A stretch of 64,000 bases of DNA from Saccharothrix saharensis. Lineage in GTDB: Bacteria; Actinomycetota; Actinomycetes; Mycobacteriales; Pseudonocardiaceae. Below are positions 33,779 through 41,372 of the stretch, one piece after another. The notes under the pieces are model-generated. The model searched no databases. It was not told the origin of the DNA and saw only the letters and a program-made list of their open reading frames with translations. Numbering within the stretch: the first letter of the stretch is position 1; the number at the start of each line of letters is the position of its first letter. The stretch spans positions 7,017,386-7,081,385 of the forward strand of contig NZ_VFPP01000001.1 of NCBI RefSeq assembly GCF_006716745.1. Reading direction: 5' to 3'. A program made the position numbers and the translations under genes.

Positions 33779-34899
33779 GCCAACGCCGCCAGGTCCGTCG
33801 CGACCCGCGCCCGCACGTGCCCGATCAGCCGCACGAGGTCCGGGCAGTACACCGAGGGCCGGTCGAACCCGGCGCCCTCCCGGAACCGGTGCGCCCGCAG
33901 CCCTCCGCCGCACGCCGACACCACCGGGCACCGGCGGCACGGCGCGGACAACCCGGCCAGCCCCGCCCGCCCGGCGCGCACCTCCGGCAGGTCCCACGCC
34001 GAGTCGAACGGGTCCCGCGCCACGTGCAGCCCGGTCGTCGACGCCCCCGGTGAAGACGACGCCAGGATGTCCGACACCTCGATCGCGCCGTCGGTCTCCA
34101 CGACCACCTGCGCCGACGGGCTCAACCCGATGCCCTCCACCCCGGAACGCCCGCCCAGCAGCACCGCCAGCAGCTCCTCGAACAGCCGCACGCGCGTCGA
34201 CGGCCGGTCGTACCAGACGTCGAACACGGCGATCAGCCAGTCGGCGTAAGGCGTCACGGCCGGGTCGGCGACGCGTCCGGGCGGCGGCGCGGACCAGTTG
34301 CCGTGCGGCAGCAGGAAATCCACCGCGGGCGGCTCGAATTCCAGCAACGAGCCGTAGACGCGCAGCGGGTCTTCACCCACGTCGACCACGCACAGCAGAC
34401 CGCCGTACACGTCGGGGAACGAACGCAACCCCGCCAACGCCGCGCGCACCGCCGCCCAACTGCCGCCGCCGTCGGGCCGCACGCGGTGCCGGTCGTGCGC
34501 TTCCGGCGTGCCGTCGACGCTCACCCCGACCCGGACGCCGAGCGCGGAGAACAGCTCCAGGAATTCGCGGTCCAGCAATGTCGCGTTGGTCTGCACGGTG
34601 AACCGCACCGACGCGGGCACGACCGCGCGGAACCGGGCGACCAGGGACTCGATCGCGGCCCGCCCGGCCAACAGCGGCTCACCGCCGTGCAGCACCACTT
34701 CCACGTCCGACAATGCGTGCCGGCGCACGTGTTCCGCCACCCGTTCGGCGGTGTGCGCGACGATCTCCGGCGACATCGCCCGCGGCCGGGAACGCCACCG
34801 CTGGTCGGCCAGTTCGTAGACGTAGCAGTAGTCGCAAGCCAGGTTGCACCTGCCGTGCACCTTGAGCACGAACTGGCGGAACGCCAACGCTTTCGCCAC
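33775..34899 (-). CDS. fxsB: FxsB radical SAM/SPASM peptide maturase
   Basis: This 374-residue radical SAM protein has the [4Fe-4S] motif CNLACDYC (Cys18, 22, 25) inside FVLKVHGRCNLACDYCYVYE, the GGEPLL motif, VQTNATLLD, and C-terminal SPASM-like cysteines (CRRCPVVSACGGG, YCPDL). FxsB enzymes crosslink aromatic residues in the C-terminal FxSxx segment of FxsA peptides, forming a cyclophane. It is divergent from the matching peptide gene at 35103. GTG 34899 starts at the conserved N-terminus; ATG 34956 would add 19 unconserved residues. AATTAT ends 7 nt upstream. Confidence 0.92.
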   Translation of the reverse strand: MAKALAFRQFVLKVHGRCNLACDYCYVYELADQRWRSRPRAMSPEIVAHTAERVAEHVRRHALSDVEVVLHGGEPLLAGRAAIESLVARFRAVVPASVRFTVQTNATLLDREFLELFSALGVRVGVSVDGTPEAHDRHRVRPDGGGSWAAVRAALAGLRSFPDVYGGLLCVVDVGEDPLRVYGSLLEFEPPAVDFLLPHGNWSAPPPGRVADPAVTPYADWLIAVFDVWYDRPSTRVRLFEELLAVLLGGRSGVEGIGLSPSAQVVVETDGAIEVSDILASSSPGASTTGLHVARDPFDSAWDLPEVRAGRAGLAGLSAPCRRCPVVSACGGGLRAHRFREGAGFDRPSVYCPDLVRLIGHVRARVATDLAALA

Positions 34900-35102
34900 C
34901 CCCCGGATAATTCGGACATCCCGAGCAATCGCCGACCCCCTATGGCAATCAAACACAGCGCGCCGCCCGCTACCTCCGCCAATCGGAGGATTCGCGACGG
35001 TGACCGTTGTCGTTCACTACGATGGGAAGTGCGCCGCCGGCGGTGCCGGCAATCAGGCGACTGCGGTGAAAGCCGCAGCTTTGCGGTGAGGGGGTACGTC
35101 GG

Positions 35103-35270
35103 ATGGCTGCCGAACCCGTCCTGGAGTCCGAGCTCCTGGACGTCACGGGGGTGGACCTGGCCCGGTTGGCCGAGCTGCCGGACACCGCGCTGCGCGCCGC
35201 GCTGCACCGGATCCTCGCGGAGAACGCCGAGCTGCCGAACCGGTTCGCGGCCTTCGAGAGCTCCCTGTGA
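35103..35270 (+). CDS. fxsA: FxsA precursor peptide, FxSxx-COOH type
   Basis: This 55-residue ORF is too short for routine gene calling. It starts ATG 35103 with GAGGGGG 8 nt upstream, and stops TGA at 35268-35270. The sequence starts MAAEPVLESELLDVTGVDLA and ends NRFAAFESSL. The last five residues, F-E-S-S-L, exactly fit the FxSxx-COOH signature of FxsA peptides, and the upstream amphipathic leader (LAELPDTALRAALHRILAEN) is typical. It diverges from fxsB and precedes fxsT, the normal neighbours. The predicted crosslink would join Phe51 to Ser53. The fate and role of the mature peptide are unknown. Confidence 0.92.
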   Translation: MAAEPVLESELLDVTGVDLARLAELPDTALRAALHRILAENAELPNRFAAFESSL

Positions 35271-35374
35271 CGGCCGCGACCGCTGCTGCCGTTCGGGTGA
35301 AACGCGGCTGAATCGCGGGCGCGCGGCCCGCGTTCGACGGTATTCCCCAGTTCCCCGCCGCTCTGGAGCAGCAG

Positions 35375-38300
35375 ATGAGCACCCCGCGCACGACCCCGCG
35401 AACCACCCCGGGCCGCACCGGGGTCACCGCCTTCCTGTCGGCGACCGGGGGAACCGGCCGCACCAGCGCGGTGGCGAACCTGGCGTGGGTGCTGGCCGCG
35501 GCCGGGCAGCGGGTCCTGGTGGTGGACTGGGGCTCGGAGGTGCCGCGGGTGCGCGAGTACCTGGAGCCGTTCCTGGTGGCGCGCCTCGGCCTGCCGGACG
35601 CGCTGGGCCGCGGGCTGCTGGCCGCGTACCGGGCGGACGCGGTGCGCGAGGACGACCCGGTGCCGGTGGTGGAGCGGTTCGCGCCGCCGGCGGGTGACGT
35701 CACCGCGCCCGGCCACGTCGACGTGGTGTCGCCGGTGCCGACCGACTCGGCGGGCCGACCGCGGCCCGGGACCGGGCACGGTGACGCGGGCGTGGTCGTC
35801 GAGCTGCGCGCGCGGCTGGCCGAGTCCGACTACGACCAGGTGCTGATCGACGCGCCGACCGGCGCGGGTGACGAGTCGCTGACGCTGATCGCGACGCTGT
35901 GCGAGCTGGCCGTGGTGTGCTTCCGGCCGCGTCCCCGGGCGATCGCGGACGCGGCGGACCTCGCCGCGCGGCTGCGCAAACGCGCGCCGATCAGGATCGA
36001 CGTGGTGCCGGTGGCGACGTTGTTCGACGACGCCGACGAGCTGTCGCGGGCGCAGCGCATCCGCTCGGCGATCCACGCCGCGTTCGCCGAACTGCTGGCG
36101 GGGCAGGCGAAGCGGGTGCCCGACGGCGGCACGATCGAGATCCCCTACCGCCCGTACGACGCGTTCGACCCGCTGCTGGCGATCCTGGTGGAGGAGCCGG
36201 GCGCCGGTGGTGCGCTGGAAGCCCAGTACGGCCGCTTGGCCGCGGCGGTCAGCGGTGGCGCGGTCACCGGGGTCGTGCCGGTGTCACCGGTGCTGCGCGC
36301 CCGCTACCGGCGGGTGTTCGGCCTGGCGTCGACCACCGAGCCGGACCGCGTGGCGCTCGTGTACGCGCCGCGCGACCGGGCCTGGGCGGACTGGGTGCGC
36401 GGCCAGTTGGAACGCGCGGGCGCGCAGGTGCGCCGGCTGCCCGAAGCGCACGGGTGGTTCGAGGCCGACGTGCCGCCGGGCGTGGTGGTCCTGTCGTCGC
36501 CGCACCTGGGCCCGGTGGAGCTGCCGGCCGTGCCGCTGACCGTGCTGCGGCTGCACCTGGCCGAGGACGCGCCGGCCGACGGCGGGTTGTCGGTGCACGA
36601 CCACTCGCCGGAGGCGCTGGGCGCCCGGCTGCTGAGCCACTTCGGGCTGATCGACCGGCCCGGCACGGTGCACGAGCCGGCCATGCGGGTGCCGGGCAGC
36701 GACCCGGCGGTGTTCGAGCTGCCGCCGCGCCACCGCGGTTTCGTCGGCCGCGACGAGGACCTGGAGGCGTTGCGCGACCGGTTCGCGGCGGCGGGCGACC
36801 GGCACGCGGTGGTGTCGGTGAACGGCGTGCCCGGCGTGGGCAAGAGCGAGTTGGCGCTGGAGTACGCCTACCGGTTCTCGGCGGACTACTCGGCGGTGTG
36901 GTGGCTGTCCGCGCACGACCGGCAGTCGGTGCTGACCGGGTTGGCGGAGCTGGCCGCGCGGCTGCGCCAGCCGGGCTCGACGGACTACGGCACGCTGTCG
37001 GCGCTGGAGCGGCTGTCGAACGACCCGGCTCACGCGCGGTTCCTGCTGGTGTACGACAACGCCGACGACCCGGACGTGCTGACCGACCTGCTGCCGACCG
37101 GCGCCACCGGGCACGTGCTGATCACCGCGGCCCCGGCGGACGGGCGGGCCGTCGAGCTGGTGCCGATGCGCGCCGAGGACAGCGTGCGCCTGCTGCTGGA
37201 CCGGGTGCCGGGGCTGGCCGAGGACGACGCGCGGCGGGTCGCGGACGCCGTGGGCCACCTGCCGCTGGCGCTGGACCTGGCGTCGTGCTGGCTCGGTGAG
37301 ACGGCGCGGTCGGAGGTGGGCGCGGGTTCCCGGGACGCCGACGCCGCCACCTGGGCCACCCGCACCCTGTTCGAGCGGCTCCGCCGGTCCGAAGTGGACG
37401 GTGTGGCGCGGGTGGTCGACGTCGCGGTGGACGCGTTGCGGGACAGCGCCACCGGCCGGTTGGCGGTGCTGGTGGCACAGCTGTCCGCGTTCCTGTCGCC
37501 CGAGGGCGCGGACCTCGGGCTCGTGCGCTCGCCCGCGTTCCTCGGCCGGGTGATCGCGGCGGGCGGGGTGGACGCCGAGCCGCTGGAGCTGGACGCCGCC
37601 GAGATCGACCGGGTGCTCTGGCACGGCGCGCGGTACGGGCTGTTCCGCGTCGACTGGGGCGACCAGTACTCGCTGCGCCTGCACCGGGTGGTGCAGCGCG
37701 CGCTGCGCGACCGGATGAGCCCGGCCGAGCGGGAGGAGCGGCAGGCCGACGTGCTGGCCGCGCTGGCCGCGTTCGCGCCGACCGAGGTGGAGGACACCTC
37801 GCCGACCCGGCACGCCCGGTTCGCCGAGCTGCAGAAGCACGTCATCCCGTCCGGTGCGCTGGACGGCGACGACCCGGACGTGCGCCGCTGGCTGGTCAAC
37901 CAGGTGCGGTTCCTGTTCACCGACGGCGGCGCGGGCGTGCGGCGGGCGGCGCTGGGACCGGGTCGGGCGCTGCTGGACGCGTGGACCCGGCGGTTCGGGC
38001 CGGCCGACCCGCTGCGCAACCGGCTGGCCACCGAGCTGGCCAACGTGCACCGCGTGCTCGGCGAGCCGACCGAGGCGCTGCGGCTGGACGACCTCGCGCT
38101 GGCCCAGCAGCGCCGCGCCCTGGACCTGACCCACCCCCGACCGCTGATCACGGCCCGGGGTCGCGGCGGCGACCTGCGCGGGCTCGGGCTGTTCGCCGAG
38201 GCGCTGGCCGAGGACCAGGCGACCTGGGAGGGCCTGCGCTCGGTGCTCGGCGAGGACCACCCGGACACCCGCCGTGCCGCGAACAACCTGGCGTCCTCGA

Positions 38301-39118
38301 TGTTCCTGTCCGGTGACGCGGCGGGCGCGCTCGCCCTGGAGGAGGACAACTACCGCAGGCGGCGGCGGCTGTTCGGCACCGACGACGTGCGGACGTGGGC
38401 CACGCTCGCGCAGATCGGCCTGTACCAGCGGGAACTGGGCCGCTACCCGGAGGCGCTGGACTCGCTGCTGGTGGCGGCGCAGCGCCTGCAGCAGCGGCCG
38501 GAGGCCAACCAGCTCCAGATCGGCGTGCAGTGGAACCGGGCCATCGCGCTGCGGCTGGTGGGCCGGGTCAAGGAAGCCAAGGAGCGCACCGGCAAGGCGT
38601 TGCGGGACTACCGCGAGGTTCTCGGCCCGCACCACCCGTACACGCTGGGCTGCGCGTTGAGCTTCGCCGCCGACCACCGCCGGTTCGGCGTCGACCCCGA
38701 GCTGGCCGTGGAACTGGCGCGCACCGCGCTGACCGGTTTCCGGCACCACCTCGAACTGCGCGACGACCACCCGTTCGTGGCGCTGTGCGAGCTGGGCCTC
38801 GGCTTGGCGCTGCGTGCCGCGGGCGACCACGGCGGCGCGGTGAGCCACGTGGAGGACGCGACGCGGACGTTGCGCGCCCGGCTCGGCGACACGCACCCGT
38901 GGACGCTCGCGGCGGCCATCGACGAGGCGCGCGTGCTCGCCGCGGCCGGCGAGCCGGACCGGGCCGGCGAGCTGATCGCCGACGCCCACACCGACTGCCT
39001 GGAGTTCCTGGGGCACGATCACCCGCACACCGCCGCGGCGGCGCACAACCTGCGGCTCGCGGCGCAGCCTACCGACCAGGACTGGCGGGAGTGCGATGTC
39101 GACATCCCGCACACCTGA
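35375..39118 (+). CDS. fxsT: FxsT: ParA-like/TIR/NB-ARC/TPR protein of the FxSxx-COOH system
   Basis: This 1247-residue multidomain protein has four parts. The N-terminal ParA/MinD-like P-loop has a variant KGGVGR motif (SATGGTGRTSAVANLAWVLA, RVLVVDWGSE). A TIR-like segment begins around residue 325 (RVALVYAPRDRAWADWVRGQ). An NB-ARC STAND ATPase follows (FVGRDEDLEAL; P-loop VNGVPGVGKSELALEY near residue 482; VYDNADD). The C-terminus is TPR repeats from about residue 870 onward (GEDHPDTRRAANNLASSMFL, GPHHPYTLG, GHDHPHTAAAAHNL). This matches FxSxx-COOH system TPR proteins. The domain set resembles immune-type signal receptors. It starts 104 bp after the peptide gene and overlaps no neighbour. 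Confidence 0.93.
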   Translation: MSTPRTTPRTTPGRTGVTAFLSATGGTGRTSAVANLAWVLAAAGQRVLVVDWGSEVPRVREYLEPFLVARLGLPDALGRGLLAAYRADAVREDDPVPVVERFAPPAGDVTAPGHVDVVSPVPTDSAGRPRPGTGHGDAGVVVELRARLAESDYDQVLIDAPTGAGDESLTLIATLCELAVVCFRPRPRAIADAADLAARLRKRAPIRIDVVPVATLFDDADELSRAQRIRSAIHAAFAELLAGQAKRVPDGGTIEIPYRPYDAFDPLLAILVEEPGAGGALEAQYGRLAAAVSGGAVTGVVPVSPVLRARYRRVFGLASTTEPDRVALVYAPRDRAWADWVRGQLERAGAQVRRLPEAHGWFEADVPPGVVVLSSPHLGPVELPAVPLTVLRLHLAEDAPADGGLSVHDHSPEALGARLLSHFGLIDRPGTVHEPAMRVPGSDPAVFELPPRHRGFVGRDEDLEALRDRFAAAGDRHAVVSVNGVPGVGKSELALEYAYRFSADYSAVWWLSAHDRQSVLTGLAELAARLRQPGSTDYGTLSALERLSNDPAHARFLLVYDNADDPDVLTDLLPTGATGHVLITAAPADGRAVELVPMRAEDSVRLLLDRVPGLAEDDARRVADAVGHLPLALDLASCWLGETARSEVGAGSRDADAATWATRTLFERLRRSEVDGVARVVDVAVDALRDSATGRLAVLVAQLSAFLSPEGADLGLVRSPAFLGRVIAAGGVDAEPLELDAAEIDRVLWHGARYGLFRVDWGDQYSLRLHRVVQRALRDRMSPAEREERQADVLAALAAFAPTEVEDTSPTRHARFAELQKHVIPSGALDGDDPDVRRWLVNQVRFLFTDGGAGVRRAALGPGRALLDAWTRRFGPADPLRNRLATELANVHRVLGEPTEALRLDDLALAQQRRALDLTHPRPLITARGRGGDLRGLGLFAEALAEDQATWEGLRSVLGEDHPDTRRAANNLASSMFLSGDAAGALALEEDNYRRRRRLFGTDDVRTWATLAQIGLYQRELGRYPEALDSLLVAAQRLQQRPEANQLQIGVQWNRAIALRLVGRVKEAKERTGKALRDYREVLGPHHPYTLGCALSFAADHRRFGVDPELAVELARTALTGFRHHLELRDDHPFVALCELGLGLALRAAGDHGGAVSHVEDATRTLRARLGDTHPWTLAAAIDEARVLAAAGEPDRAGELIADAHTDCLEFLGHDHPHTAAAAHNLRLAAQPTDQDWRECDVDIPHT

Positions 39119-39137
39119 GCGCGCAGGAGGGACCGGC

Positions 39138-40100
39138 GTGGAGTTGCACGAGGAGCGGGCCGAGCACGTGGGCCCGGAGTTCGAGCTGGCCAGGCAGGCG
39201 TGCCGCGAGGCGGTCGAGGCCAGTCCGGCGCTGCACTACCTCGCGCACTACAGCAACGGCGTGTTCGACTTCGGCGTCGACGCGCTCGGCGAACCCGGTC
39301 ACGCGCCGGACGCCCTGCCCGGCGGCACGCGCCGGGAGGAGCTCAAGCGGCTGGGCAGGCACCTGACGTTCCAGGCCGCCACGGTGGACCGCGCGCTGCA
39401 GGAGGTGCGCACGGGCCGGCTGATCCGCACCGTGCTGCACACCGAGGAGGGGGCGCTGTTCTGCGACTCCGTCGTGCCGACCGAGCACGTCGTCGGCCTG
39501 GTGCTGGACCACGCGGGCACGGGGCCGCTGTTCGGCCACCCCGCCGTGGACGAGGCGGACCGCGCGGTGGCCGCGCTCGCCACCCGGCTGCGCGGCCAGC
39601 TCAGCCTCGGCTCGCTCAACCCCGGCGGGTGGGAGAGCGCGCGGGACGCCGTGCCGCTGCCCGTGGAGCAGGACGTGCGGGCGCACGTGACGGCGGGGGA
39701 GGGGCCGCTGACCGCGTGCCTGTCGGCGGTGCGGGCGCAGGACCTGCACCTGGTCGCGCACGTCTCCGGCGGTGAGGTGCGGTCGATGGTCGACTGCCTG
39801 GGCGACCCGTCGCTGGCGCCGTTCTTCCGGCAGGTCACGGTGGACGCGCGGCGCCGGTTCTACCACGGGTTCGTGCAGGAGCTGGGTGCGCTGGCGACGA
39901 AGCTGAACCGGGCGGTGCGCCCCGTCGTCGGCGGGTTGCTGGCCCGGCTCGTGCTGGACGTGGAGATGGGCGCGATCTACTACTACCGGTTGCGCGCGGG
40001 GGAATACCTGGTCGGCGTGACGATCGACCAGGCACGCGTGCGGGCGGCGGATGATCGAATGTCCGCCCTGGCGGAAGAACTCACCCCACTCGGTCCTTGA
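39138..40100 (+). CDS. Unrecognised protein linked to fxsT
   Basis: The 320-residue cytosolic protein starts at GTG 39138 with a strong AGGAGG (39125-39130) 7 nt upstream, only 19 bp after fxsT; an in-frame ATG at 39096 would overlap fxsT but lacks such a site. Two halves look alike in pattern: a His/aromatic-rich N-terminal part (LHYLAHYSNGVFDFGVDALG, VVPTEHVVGLVLDHAG) and a C-terminal part ending in beta strands and a helix (YYYRLRAGEYLVGVTIDQAR). The C-terminal pattern weakly recalls roadblock/LC7 proteins. No motif for catalysis is evident. Tight linkage suggests a role in the FxSxx-COOH system. Confidence 0.65.
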   Translation: MELHEERAEHVGPEFELARQACREAVEASPALHYLAHYSNGVFDFGVDALGEPGHAPDALPGGTRREELKRLGRHLTFQAATVDRALQEVRTGRLIRTVLHTEEGALFCDSVVPTEHVVGLVLDHAGTGPLFGHPAVDEADRAVAALATRLRGQLSLGSLNPGGWESARDAVPLPVEQDVRAHVTAGEGPLTACLSAVRAQDLHLVAHVSGGEVRSMVDCLGDPSLAPFFRQVTVDARRRFYHGFVQELGALATKLNRAVRPVVGGLLARLVLDVEMGAIYYYRLRAGEYLVGVTIDQARVRAADDRMSALAEELTPLGP

Positions 40101-40131
40101 ACGCTCATCCACCGCTGCCTATCGTGGAACG

Positions 40132-41295
40132 GTGACGGCACCGACGCGCTCGGCCGCGCTCCTCTCGGCGCTCGGCGCGGGTTGGCTCGTGGCGTGGCAA
40201 TTCGGACTTCGTGATGTCGACCGGTCACCGGTGTACGCGTTCTTCATCACCGCTTTGCTCGGTTTCGGTTTGTACGCCAGCACGAGCGGGATCGTGATCG
40301 CGGAATTCCGCCGGCAACTCCGCACCGTGGTGATCGCGGTCACGCTCGGTGTGGTGGCGAAAGTCGCGCTGATCTTCGCGGTGATGTTCTTCGCGTTCCG
40401 GGAACCGGGTCACCTGGTGCTCGCGGTGGCGGTGGCGCAGATCGACCCGCTGTCGGTCGCGGCGATGCGGGCCAAGTCGCGGATGTCGGACTCGGCGAAG
40501 GCGCTGCTGGCGGCGTGGGCGTCGTTCGACGACCCGATCACCGTGCTGCTGACCGTGTACCTCACGTCGTTCGCCCTGGGGGGTGGGGCGGTGGGCGGCG
40601 TGGGGTCGTTCGCGGTGAACCTGGTGCTGAACCTGGCGCTGGCCGGGGTGGCGTTCATGCTGTGGACGCTGTTGCGCGGGCGCGTGGAGCGGGCCGAGGC
40701 CGGTGGGCGTGCCGTGCGGTACGCGGTGCGTGCCGTGATGGTGGTGGCGGTGCTGGGCATCGGGTTCGTCGCGGTGCAGCACTCGCTGCTGCTGGCGTTG
40801 GCGTTGCTGGGTCTGTTCTTCCGGCCGGATCTGGGTCGGTGGGTCGACGGGCTGGCGCAGGCGGGCCTGGTGCTGGCGTTGGCCGCGGTCGGGTTGGTGC
40901 TGGCGGCGGAGTTCAGCTGGGTGCTGGCCGGTGTCGGCGCGGTGCTCGGGGTGGCGGCGTTCGGGGCGCAGGCGGTGGTGGCGTTCGCGTTGACCGTGCC
41001 GAAGCGGTGGCGCGGCGACCGGGTGCGGCTCGCGTTGGGGCAGCAGAACGGGCTGACGGCGATCATCCTGGCGTTGCTGCTGGAGCCGACGTTCCCGGGT
41101 GCCATCGCCGTGGTCGCGCCCGCGGTCGTCGTGGTGAACGTGCTGCACGCCGCGGCGAACGGCGCTCACGACCGCGTGGCCGCACGCCGTCCGGTGCCCC
41201 GGCCTCAGCCGCCGGAACACATCCCGCGCGTGCCGCTCAACCCCGCTCCGGCACCGCGTCGCGCTTCGCCCTACCGGGTGAAGCCGACGCCCTGA
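40132..41295 (+). CDS. Cation:proton antiporter-like membrane protein
   Basis: The 387-residue membrane protein has about ten hydrophobic segments. Its features are typical of monovalent cation:proton antiporters: VAVAQIDPLSVAAMRAKSRM and SFDDPITVLLTVYLTSF, the latter containing the Asp-Asp that could form the ion site, and LGQQNGLTAIILALLLEPTF near the end. It probably exchanges Na+ or K+ for H+. TATCGT (40120-40125) is 6 nt before the GTG, so it probably has its own leaderless transcript. The stop codon TGA (41293-41295) is supplied by the first unit of a dispersed repeat. Confidence 0.82.
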   Translation: MTAPTRSAALLSALGAGWLVAWQFGLRDVDRSPVYAFFITALLGFGLYASTSGIVIAEFRRQLRTVVIAVTLGVVAKVALIFAVMFFAFREPGHLVLAVAVAQIDPLSVAAMRAKSRMSDSAKALLAAWASFDDPITVLLTVYLTSFALGGGAVGGVGSFAVNLVLNLALAGVAFMLWTLLRGRVERAEAGGRAVRYAVRAVMVVAVLGIGFVAVQHSLLLALALLGLFFRPDLGRWVDGLAQAGLVLALAAVGLVLAAEFSWVLAGVGAVLGVAAFGAQAVVAFALTVPKRWRGDRVRLALGQQNGLTAIILALLLEPTFPGAIAVVAPAVVVVNVLHAAANGAHDRVAARRPVPRPQPPEHIPRVPLNPAPAPRRASPYRVKPTP

Positions 41296-41352
41296 GCGTT
41301 GAATTCGGGGTACCTGAGCGTTCGACTCTCGGGGCCTGAGCGTTCGACTCTC
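41291..41352. repeat. Dispersed composite repeat, copy D (3 units)
   Basis: There are three same-sense units: CCTGAGCGTTGAATTC (41291-41306) and CCTGAGCGTTCGACTCTC twice (41313-41330, 41335-41352). The last two units are identical. The TGA of the first unit is the antiporter stop codon. It lies between two convergent genes. Confidence 0.88.
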
Positions 41353-41372
41353 GCGGGAGTCCTGCGGTCGGG

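Noticed and set aside
36284..39112. Long minus-strand frame across fxsT
   Set aside because: Gln/Arg/His/Val-rich shadow frame with no motif; fxsT carries all conserved domains on the plus strand.
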